Shown one piece after another: positions 1-4,989 of a stretch of DNA of 5,597 bases (the stretch's first letter is position 1; each line of letters opens with the position of its first letter). Where the stretch lies: the NCBI GenBank assembly GCA_937914815.1, contig CALDMI010000145.1, positions 1-5,597 of the forward strand. Reading direction: 5' to 3'. The DNA is from an uncultured Clostridia bacterium. Lineage in GTDB: Bacteria > Bacillota > Clostridia > Oscillospirales > CAG-272. The notes below the pieces were generated by a model. It worked only from the letters and a program-made list of their open reading frames with translations, was not told where the DNA came from and ran no database searches. Position numbers and translations under genes: made by a program.

Positions 1-113
1 AATCATACACGGGTACGGGGATTTTGACAAATTCTGCGGATTTTTGCCGGGGAATAACAGCCGCCGACGGGAAGACTTGTCCCCGGACTTCCAAAGTTTT
101 TTCTCTTTCACCC
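1..113. other. Upstream non-coding leader, no gene recognised
   Basis: No supported gene is seen here. Two plus-strand frames stay open from the window edge to about positions 139 and 152, but their translations show no family motif and overlap a good promoter. They are read as chance. A TTGACA hexamer at 24-29 has no -10 partner at a workable distance. The stretch may hold the trailer of a gene lying left of the window. Confidence 0.4.
70..102 (+). terminator. Possible weak intrinsic terminator of an upstream gene
   Basis: GGAAG (70-74) can pair with CTTCC (88-92). After an A/A mismatch, CT (76-77) can add two inner pairs with GG (85-86), one of them a wobble. The arm is followed by AAAG and then six T residues (97-102) and a pyrimidine-rich run. 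The stem is short and imperfect, so this is only a candidate. It would insulate the next promoter from a gene left of the window. Confidence 0.3.
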
Positions 114-142
114 TTGATTTTCTCGGGGATATGTGCTAAAAT
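114..142 (+). promoter_or_regulatory. Sigma-A type promoter with extended -10 for the membrane protein gene
   Basis: A -35 element TTGATT (114-119) is separated by 17 bp from a -10 element TAAAAT (137-142). The -10 is preceded by TG at 134-135, which gives the extended -10 form TGCTAAAAT. Transcription would start near 149-150, leaving a leader of roughly 58 nt. A perfect TATAAT also sits at 148-153, but the bases 17 bp upstream of it (GGGGAT) are no -35 match, so the 137-142 element is preferred. Confidence 0.7.
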
Positions 143-175
143 ACATTTATAATACATTCAAACGGTGTTTAATTA

Positions 176-190
176 CGGTGCGCCGCACCG
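176..190 (+). promoter_or_regulatory. Leader hairpin abutting the Shine-Dalgarno site
   Basis: CGGTGC (176-181) and GCACCG (185-190) form a perfect six-pair stem with a GCC loop. The hairpin ends just before the Shine-Dalgarno sequence AAAGAGGTG (193-201). An upstream ACGGTG copy (162-167) could compete for the CACCG arm. There is no U-tract, so it is not a terminator. A role in translation or mRNA stability is inference only. Confidence 0.4.
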
Positions 191-207
191 GGAAAGAGGT
201 GTAAAAT

Positions 208-918
208 ATGCCTGAAACATTTATGGATTTCATCGGTATGGTATCAAGAGCCGAGTTTGATTTCGGCGGTCTCGGCGAGTTCTTCCGCGGACTTATCGAC
301 GCGTTTTTGCAGAATGAGACCATCTCTATTGTTGTCAGCACTGTCAGCGACTTTCTCGCGGGCATATCGGCGTTTCTCCCTTACATACTGATAGCTCTCT
401 CGCTCGTGCTTTGCTTCTTCGGGAAGAAGCTGCTCCCGGTTCTGAAGTTCCTCGGGTTCTTCGTTGTCGGCTATGTGTGCAGCGTCTACTGGCTCGCCCC
501 GCTTCTGAACGGCGTGTTTCCGACGCTCCTTGCGTGGATTCCCGGCGTTGTCGTCGGCTTCATCGCGGCGATCCTCGGAAAGTATCTCTACTGGCTCGCC
601 CTTGCGCTTGCCGCGGGATATCCGATATACATGATCTGCTACAACGCTCTGTACCTTCCGTTCCTTGAGGGGCTCACCAAAGAGAACTGGATGATAAGCC
701 TTATCGTCGCCGCCGTTGTCGTCGTCCTCGTGTTCGTGCTCAGAAAGTATGTGGAGATGCTCGGCACGGCGCTCCTCGGCTCCTTCCTCGCGCTCCTCGC
801 GGTGAAGAGCGGGATATGGGATTTCTACAACTTCGACTGGCTCTATTATACGGCGTTCGGAGTGGTCGCATTCCTCGGACTCCTTGTTCAGTTCAAAACG
901 AGAAGAAGATACTATTGA
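208..918 (+). CDS. Seven-helix membrane protein, TMEM198/DUF4203-like
   Basis: This 236-residue protein has no catalytic motif I recognise. A mildly amphipathic N-terminus of about 50 residues (DFGGLGEFFRGL at 18-29) precedes hydrophobic segments near 54-71, 75-95, 105-123, 126-148, 161-178, 182-199 and 211-228. The short basic tail is KTRRRYY. The early FFGKK turn, glycine-rich helices, the LGTALLGSFLALLAV helix (185-199) and the VQFKTRRR ending recall the TMEM198/DUF4203-type membrane family. That assignment rests on pattern recall, not a search. The start is set by AAAGAGGTG six bases upstream of the ATG. The gene has its own promoter and terminator, so it is probably monocistronic. Its isoleucine codons are mixed (6 ATA, 7 ATC, 2 ATT), unlike frr and uppS downstream. 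The coding region is certain; the function is unknown. Confidence 0.85.
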   Translation: MPETFMDFIGMVSRAEFDFGGLGEFFRGLIDAFLQNETISIVVSTVSDFLAGISAFLPYILIALSLVLCFFGKKLLPVLKFLGFFVVGYVCSVYWLAPLLNGVFPTLLAWIPGVVVGFIAAILGKYLYWLALALAAGYPIYMICYNALYLPFLEGLTKENWMISLIVAAVVVVLVFVLRKYVEMLGTALLGSFLALLAVKSGIWDFYNFDWLYYTAFGVVAFLGLLVQFKTRRRYY

Positions 919-925
919 TTAAACC

Positions 926-944
926 CCGGCGCAGACCGCGCCGG
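926..944 (+). repeat. First of two tandem GC-rich hairpins after the membrane protein gene
   Basis: CCGGCGC (926-932) pairs perfectly with GCGCCGG (938-944) around an AGACC loop. It is followed by AAAACAG rather than a T-run, so it is not a complete intrinsic terminator alone. The arm sequence GCGCCGG recurs at 961-967 inside the next hairpin, so the first arm (926-932) could pair with either copy. Confidence 0.65.
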
Positions 945-957
945 AAAACAGAAGTGG

Positions 958-990
958 CAGGCGCCGGTATACGGCGCCTGTTTTCTTTTT
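958..990 (+). terminator. Strong intrinsic terminator
   Basis: CAGGCGCCG (958-966) and CGGCGCCTG (972-980) form a perfect nine-pair stem with a GTATA loop, directly followed by TTTTCTTTTT (981-990). AAAACAG (945-951) upstream is complementary to CTGTTTT (978-984), offering an alternative pairing. The terminator closes the membrane protein unit only 14 bases before the next -35 element. Confidence 0.9.
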
Positions 991-1004
991 CTCTGCCTTT
1001 TCTA

Positions 1005-1033
1005 TTGACAAGCGCGCGGATTAATAATATAAT
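1005..1033 (+). promoter_or_regulatory. Exact-consensus sigma-A promoter for the transketolase-pyrH block
   Basis: TTGACA (1005-1010) and TATAAT (1028-1033) both match the sigma-A/sigma-70 consensus exactly, with the optimal 17-bp spacer. The surrounding DNA is locally AT-rich, and a pyrimidine-rich tract lies just upstream. Initiation near 1040 would give a leader of about 33 nt. No further promoter of this quality was seen in the downstream block, so it may drive all six following genes. Confidence 0.88.
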
Positions 1034-1072
1034 AAATACGACAAAAAGATTTCCGGAAGGGATGGCTACCGA

Positions 1073-1936
1073 ATGGATAAGCAAAACGAACTCCGCCTGC
1101 GCCGTATCGCGAACAGCATAAGGCGCGGCATCGTCGATGAGGTACACGCCGCCGGGTGCGGTCACCCGGGCGGATCGCTCTCGATCGCCGATATTCTCGC
1201 ATACCTCTACTTTGAAAAGATGAACATTGACCCGAAGAATCCGAAGATGCCGGGGCGTGATCGCTTCGTGCTCTCAAAGGGGCATACCGCCCCGGGGCTT
1301 TACGCTACGTTGGCAGAGCGCGGATTTTTCCCGAAAGAGGACCTCGTAACCCTCAGAAAGACGAACTCCTATCTCCAGGGGCACCCGGATATGAAGTCGG
1401 TGCCCGGCGTCGATATGTCGACGGGCTCGCTCGGTCTCGGCATTTCCGCCGCCTGCGGCATGGCGCTGTCCGGTAAGGTCAGCGGAGACGGCTACCGAGT
1501 CTACACAATAATAGGCGACGGAGAGTCGGAGGAGGGGCAGGTCTGGGAGGCGGCGATGTTCGCCGCGCACTATAAGCTCGATAACCTCTGTGCCGTCCTT
1601 GACCTGAACGGGCTGCAGATAGACGGTCCGATAACCGAGGTAATGAACCCCACCCCGCATGACGAAAAGTTCCTTGCCTTCGGCTGGAACGTAATAACCG
1701 TCCCCGCCCACGATTTCGCCGCTCTTGAGGAGGCGTTCTCCGCCGCGGAGAAAACGAAGGGAAAGCCCACGCTGATAATCGCCGTCTCGGTGAAGGGCAA
1801 GGGCGTGTCCTATATGGAAAATTCCTGTGAGTGGCACGGAAAGGCGCCGGGAGACGAGCTGTACTCGGTAGCCGTCGCCGACCTTGCGGAAATAGACAGG
1901 CAGATAGACAGAGAGGAGGCAGAGGTCAATGGCTGA
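1073..1936 (+). CDS. Transketolase, N-terminal subunit
   Basis: This is the thiamine-diphosphate (ThDP) pyrophosphate-binding half of a two-subunit transketolase. With its partner it moves two-carbon ketol units between sugar phosphates in the non-oxidative pentose phosphate pathway, in the cytoplasm. The 287-residue length suits the N-terminal subunit. Visible motifs are GHPGGSLS (30-37), SKGH (68-71), QGHPD (102-106), GSLGLG (118-123), the ThDP motif beginning GDGESEEGQVWEA (148-160) and closing with DLNGLQIDG (176-184), and EWHGKAP (253-259). The start follows GGAAGG (1055-1060) at 12 bases. An out-of-frame ATG at 1062 lies too close to that site and opens only a 19-codon frame. The 3' end overlaps the C-terminal subunit by 8 nt, which favours coupled, equal synthesis. 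A specialised sugar-phosphate transketolase cannot be excluded from sequence alone. Confidence 0.95.
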   Translation: MDKQNELRLRRIANSIRRGIVDEVHAAGCGHPGGSLSIADILAYLYFEKMNIDPKNPKMPGRDRFVLSKGHTAPGLYATLAERGFFPKEDLVTLRKTNSYLQGHPDMKSVPGVDMSTGSLGLGISAACGMALSGKVSGDGYRVYTIIGDGESEEGQVWEAAMFAAHYKLDNLCAVLDLNGLQIDGPITEVMNPTPHDEKFLAFGWNVITVPAHDFAALEEAFSAAEKTKGKPTLIIAVSVKGKGVSYMENSCEWHGKAPGDELYSVAVADLAEIDRQIDREEAEVNG

Positions 1937-2873
1937 TAAGAAGGCAACGAGAGAGGCATACGGCGCCGCCCTTGCGGAGCTCGGCGAGAAGTACGACTTT
2001 CTTGTTCTTGACGCGGACCTCGCCGCCGCGACAAAGACCGGAATGTTCAAAAAGAAGTTTCCGGAGAGATTTTTTGACTGCGGAATAGCCGAGGGGAATA
2101 TGATGTCGGTTGCCGCCGGAATAGCGACGACGGGAAAGCTTGTTTTCGCTTCCACATTCGCGATGTTCGCCGCCGGGCGCGCCTTTGAGCAGGTGCGCAA
2201 TTCGATAGGCTATCCGCACCTGAATGTGAAAATAGGCGCCACCCACGCCGGAATAACCGTCGGCGAGGACGGCGCGACCCACCAGTGCAATGAGGACATC
2301 GCCCTCATGCGCACGATCCCCGGCATGACCGTCATCTGCCCCGCAGATGCAAACGAGGCGTACCGCGCCGTCGAGGCGGCGATACTCACCGAGGGACCGA
2401 TGTATCTCCGCTTCGGCAGATACGCCGTCCCGGATGTTACTTCCGACCTCCCGGGCTACCGCTTCGAGATAGGAAAGGGAGTAACCCTCCGCGAGGGAAA
2501 GGATGTCACGATAGTCGCAACGGGCTATCCGGTTCACCTCGCGCTCGCTGCGGCGGATATTCTCGCCGGGGAGGGCATTTCGGCAGAGGTAATAAATATC
2601 CATACGGTAAAGCCGCTTGACACGGAGCTTATCGCGGCGTCCGCAAAGAAAACCGGCGCCGTCGTCACGGCAGAGGAGCACAGCGTGATAGGCGGGCTCG
2701 GCGGAGCGGTGTGTGAGGCTCTCGCCGCCTTCTGTCCCGTGCCCGTCCTCCGCGTAGGAGTTCAGGATATGTTCGGCAGGAGCGGAAAGGTTCCGGAGCT
2801 CCTTGAAATATACGGAATAACGGCTGAAAACATCGCAGATAATGCGAGAGCCGCAATAAAACTTAAAAAATGA
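1929..2873 (+). CDS. Transketolase, C-terminal subunit
   Basis: This 314-residue subunit carries the pyrimidine-binding domain (about 1-165) and the C-terminal transketolase domain (about 185-314). Together with the preceding gene it makes up a full-length enzyme. The FDCGIAEGNMMS segment (49-60) contains Glu55, matching the conserved glutamate that activates the ThDP aminopyrimidine ring. Other family landmarks are GEDGATHQ (112-119), LRFGRYAVP (160-168), INIHTVKPLD (222-231) and EEHSVIGGLGGAV (249-261). The ATG sits inside the upstream reading frame, 9 bases after a strong AGGAGG (1914-1919), and both genes overlap by 8 nt. The active site is expected at the interface with the N-terminal subunit. 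Thirteen of 21 isoleucines use ATA by hand count. No truncation or frameshift is visible. Confidence 0.95.
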   Translation: MADKKATREAYGAALAELGEKYDFLVLDADLAAATKTGMFKKKFPERFFDCGIAEGNMMSVAAGIATTGKLVFASTFAMFAAGRAFEQVRNSIGYPHLNVKIGATHAGITVGEDGATHQCNEDIALMRTIPGMTVICPADANEAYRAVEAAILTEGPMYLRFGRYAVPDVTSDLPGYRFEIGKGVTLREGKDVTIVATGYPVHLALAAADILAGEGISAEVINIHTVKPLDTELIAASAKKTGAVVTAEEHSVIGGLGGAVCEALAAFCPVPVLRVGVQDMFGRSGKVPELLEIYGITAENIADNARAAIKLKK

Positions 2874-2877
2874 CAGT

Positions 2878-2900
2878 CCGCGGGGGCTCCGCACCCGCGG
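2878..2900 (+). repeat. Intercistronic hairpin between transketolase and pyrH
   Basis: CCGCGGG (2878-2884) pairs perfectly with CCCGCGG (2894-2900) across a nine-base loop, starting five bases after the transketolase stop. A C-rich stretch follows, not a T-run, so full intrinsic termination is unlikely. It could mark an RNA processing or stabilisation point that separates transketolase from pyrH expression; this is inference. The pyrH Shine-Dalgarno site lies 19 bases downstream. Confidence 0.6.
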
Positions 2901-2931
2901 CGCCCCTCCCGGATAACGCAGGAGGTTTTTC

Positions 2932-3630
2932 ATGAAAAGAATTTTACTGAAGCTGTCGGGTGAGGCGCTCGCCGCCGGCGCCGACGGTATATACAATCAC
3001 GGCTTTGTGGACGGCGTCGCAAAAACGGTTGCAGACCTCTCCCGTGAGGGGTATGAGATTGCCCTTGTCATAGGGGCGGGGAACATCTGGCGCGGCAGAT
3101 CCGGCGGAGATATGGACAGGGGCGACGCGGACAGAATGGGCATGCTCGCCACCGTTATAAATTCAATCTGCATGAAGGACGCGATAGTCCGCGCTGGAGG
3201 TAAGGCATGTGTCATGACCTCCGTCGATATGCGCCCGTTCGCGGAGATATATTCGTCGGATAAGGCGCGCGCCGCGCTTACGGAGGGGCAGGTCGTCGTC
3301 TTTGCCGGCGGTCTCGGCATTCCCTTCCTCTCGACCGATACTGCGGGCGCCGTCCGCGCCGCGGAGATACAGGCGGACGCCATGTTTATGGCGAAGAATA
3401 TAGATTACATATACACTGCAGACCCGAATGTGGATAAGACCGCCGTGAAAATAGAGCGTATATCCGCCTCGGAAATGCTTGCTAAGAACCTCCGCGCCAT
3501 AGACTCGACCGCCGCGGCGTTCTGTATGTCAAACGGTATGCCGATATACATTTTCGGACTCAGGCACCCGGAGGATATAGCCTCGGCTGTGAGAGACGGA
3601 AAGTACGGCACCGTCGTGACCCCCGACTGA
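2932..3630 (+). CDS. pyrH: UMP kinase (uridylate kinase)
   Basis: PyrH uses ATP to phosphorylate UMP to UDP, the committed step toward UTP, CTP and UDP-sugars. The bacterial enzyme is a hexamer of the amino-acid-kinase fold, distinct from eukaryotic UMP kinases. The 232 residues fit the usual 235-240. Motifs include LKLSGEAL (6-13), the glycine loop GAGNIWRG (48-55, usually GGGN), DADRMGMLATVINS (65-78), the nucleotide loop GGLGIPFLSTDTAG (126-139) and IDYIYTADP (157-165). The loop normally reads GTGNP-F-F-TTDTAA, so Leu128 and Ile130 replace the usual Thr and Asn. The start has AGGAGG (2920-2925) six bases upstream. frr follows after 38 bp, the standard order. rpsB and tsf, often upstream of pyrH, are absent here. 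Confidence 0.96.
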   Translation: MKRILLKLSGEALAAGADGIYNHGFVDGVAKTVADLSREGYEIALVIGAGNIWRGRSGGDMDRGDADRMGMLATVINSICMKDAIVRAGGKACVMTSVDMRPFAEIYSSDKARAALTEGQVVVFAGGLGIPFLSTDTAGAVRAAEIQADAMFMAKNIDYIYTADPNVDKTAVKIERISASEMLAKNLRAIDSTAAAFCMSNGMPIYIFGLRHPEDIASAVRDGKYGTVVTPD

Positions 3631-3668
3631 GATTAAAAACGAAAAAGCTATCATAAAGGAGACGAAAA

Positions 3669-4223
3669 ATGAAACTCGACGCAAAATTTTATGAGGAAAA
3701 AATGAAAAAGAGCGTGGACTCCTATGCAGACGCACTGTCCACAATCCGCGCCGGCCGCGCGAACCCCGATGTTCTGAAAAAGATAACCGTGGAGTACTAC
3801 GGCGCGCCGACGGCTATATCCTCGATAGCCGAAATAAAGGTAACAGACGCCCGCACGATAGTAATAACCGCGTGGGATAAGTCCGCCCTCAAGGGAATAG
3901 AGAAGGGAATACTCACCTCCGACCTCGGAATAAACCCACAGAATGACGGATCCTGCATCCGCCTTGCCTTCCCCCCGATGACCGAGGAGCGCCGCCGCGA
4001 CCTTACAAAGCAGGTCTCGAAGATGGGCGAGGAGGCGAAGATAGCCGTCCGCAACATCCGCCGCGACGCGAACGATAAGGCAAAGGCTATGAAGAAGAAC
4101 TCCGAGATGACCGAGGACGAGATGAAGCAGAGCGATAAGGAGATACAGGACCTTACCGACAAGTATGTAAAGCAGATAGACGTTGTCACCGCGAATAAGT
4201 CCAAGGAGATTATGGAGATCTGA
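3669..4223 (+). CDS. frr: Ribosome recycling factor
   Basis: Frr works with EF-G to split the post-termination ribosome so its subunits can be reused; it is a soluble, essential translation factor. The 184-residue length matches the family. Recognisable blocks are TIRAGRANPDVL (25-36), VEYYGAPTAI (41-50), the hinge and domain II region AWDKSALKGIEKGI (68-81), SDLGINPQNDG (84-94), FPPMTEERR (101-109) and RNIRRDAND (128-136), which contains the conserved arginine-rich patch. The remainder is the long helix of the three-helix bundle. AAGGAGA (3656-3662) lies six bases before the ATG. The stop codon lies in the loop of a hairpin reaching toward the uppS start. Twelve of 17 isoleucines use ATA. 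Confidence 0.97.
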   Translation: MKLDAKFYEEKMKKSVDSYADALSTIRAGRANPDVLKKITVEYYGAPTAISSIAEIKVTDARTIVITAWDKSALKGIEKGILTSDLGINPQNDGSCIRLAFPPMTEERRRDLTKQVSKMGEEAKIAVRNIRRDANDKAKAMKKNSEMTEDEMKQSDKEIQDLTDKYVKQIDVVTANKSKEIMEI

Positions 4224-4232
4224 TAAATCTCC
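4214..4232 (+). promoter_or_regulatory. Hairpin enclosing the frr stop codon, before uppS
   Basis: GGAGAT (4214-4219) pairs with ATCTCC (4227-4232). The seven-base loop CTGATAA contains the frr TGA stop and an adjacent in-frame TAA. Wobble and A-T pairs could extend the stem outward to about 4210/4236. The GGAG of the left arm is the nearest Shine-Dalgarno-like sequence to uppS but lies about 25 bases from its ATG. A ribosome finishing frr would melt this stem. It may therefore couple uppS translation to frr, which is inference. Confidence 0.5.
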
Positions 4233-4242
4233 GTGGCGCGGT

Positions 4243-4989
4243 ATGTTCGGAAGAAAAAAGAAGGAGCAGGACTTTCATGTCGATGACAGGCTCCGTTCCC
4301 TCGCGATAATAATGGACGGCAACGGCAGATGGGCGAAGAAGCGTATGCTCCCGCGCTCTGCCGGACACGCCGCCGGCGCCGCAAGGATAGAGCCGGTGCT
4401 TGAAACCCTGCGGCGTATAGGCGTCCACCATGTCACCCTCTACGCGTTCTCGACCGAAAACTGGAAGAGACCGCGCGAGGAGGTAGACGCAATAATGGAC
4501 CTTGTCTACAAATACCTTGACGAGGTCGTTATAGAAAAGATAAAGCGCGACGACACCTTCTCCATGAAGTTCCTCGGCGATAAGTCGGTTCTCTCGGAGA
4601 AGCTACGCAATAAGTGCATCGAGGTTGAGAACATGGCGGCGGACCGTGAGTTCGTCTGCAATGTCGCCCTGAATTACGGCGGGCGTGACGAGATTGTCCA
4701 CGCCGTAAATTCCGCGATAGCCGACGGTATAACCACCCTTACCGAGGAGGATATATCCTCCCGCCTCTATACCTCCCATTCTCCCGACCCGGACCTGATA
4801 ATCCGCACGGGCGGCGAGTTCCGCGTGTCAAACTTTCTCCTTTGGCAGAGCGCGTACTCCGAGTATGTGATACTTGATACCCTCTGGCCGGACTTCGGAG
4901 ACAAAGAAATAATGAAGGCTGTCCGGGCGTTCTACGGCAGGCGCCGCCGCTTCGGAGGCTTGAATAAGGAAGAGACCTTGAAAAAATGA
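4243..4989 (+). CDS. uppS: Isoprenyl transferase (undecaprenyl diphosphate synthase)
   Basis: UppS adds isopentenyl diphosphate units in cis configuration to farnesyl diphosphate, giving the C55 precursor of the undecaprenyl phosphate carrier for peptidoglycan and other envelope polymers. The 248-residue length is typical. Motifs in order are IIMDGNGRWAKKR (22-34) with the catalytic Asp25, GHAAG (41-45), YAFSTENWKRP (67-77), NYGGRDEI (144-151), and DPDLIIRTGGEFRVSNFLLWQ in 182-202, holding Arg188, Arg194 and Ser196, with Glu207 after it. These match the known substrate and metal-binding residues. Gly190 replaces the common Ser of RTSGE. ATG 4243 is chosen for family length; a TTG at 4183 would add 20 unusual residues inside frr. 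No good Shine-Dalgarno precedes it. It overlaps cdsA by ATGA. Confidence 0.95.
   Translation: MFGRKKKEQDFHVDDRLRSLAIIMDGNGRWAKKRMLPRSAGHAAGAARIEPVLETLRRIGVHHVTLYAFSTENWKRPREEVDAIMDLVYKYLDEVVIEKIKRDDTFSMKFLGDKSVLSEKLRNKCIEVENMAADREFVCNVALNYGGRDEIVHAVNSAIADGITTLTEEDISSRLYTSHSPDPDLIIRTGGEFRVSNFLLWQSAYSEYVILDTLWPDFGDKEIMKAVRAFYGRRRRFGGLNKEETLKK

Noticed and set aside
24..57. TTGACA at 24-29 as an additional promoter
   Set aside because: The only AT-rich -10-like bases (AATAAC around 53-58) lie more than 20 bp away, outside the workable spacer range.
2..139. Open plus-strand frame at the left edge as the tail of an upstream gene
   Set aside because: The translation has no recognisable motif, another frame is equally open, and it runs through the promoter for the next gene.
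1062..1121. Short frame starting at an ATG 11 bases before the transketolase start
   Set aside because: It encodes only 19 residues out of frame, and the GGAAGG site ends one base before its ATG, too close for initiation.
1274..2200. Minus-strand open frame of 308 codons across the transketolase junction
   Set aside because: It lies opposite both conserved transketolase subunits, and its translation is arginine- and serine-rich with no recognisable domain.
1926..2996. Long minus-strand open frame of 356 codons opposite the C-terminal transketolase gene
   Set aside because: It is antisense to an unmistakable gene, has no family motifs, and reflects the GC-rich codon pattern of the real frame.
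4183..4242. Upstream TTG start extending uppS by 20 residues into frr
   Set aside because: The extra residues are rich in Ser, Pro and Arg, unlike family N-termini, and no Shine-Dalgarno site precedes TTG. ATG 4243 gives normal length.
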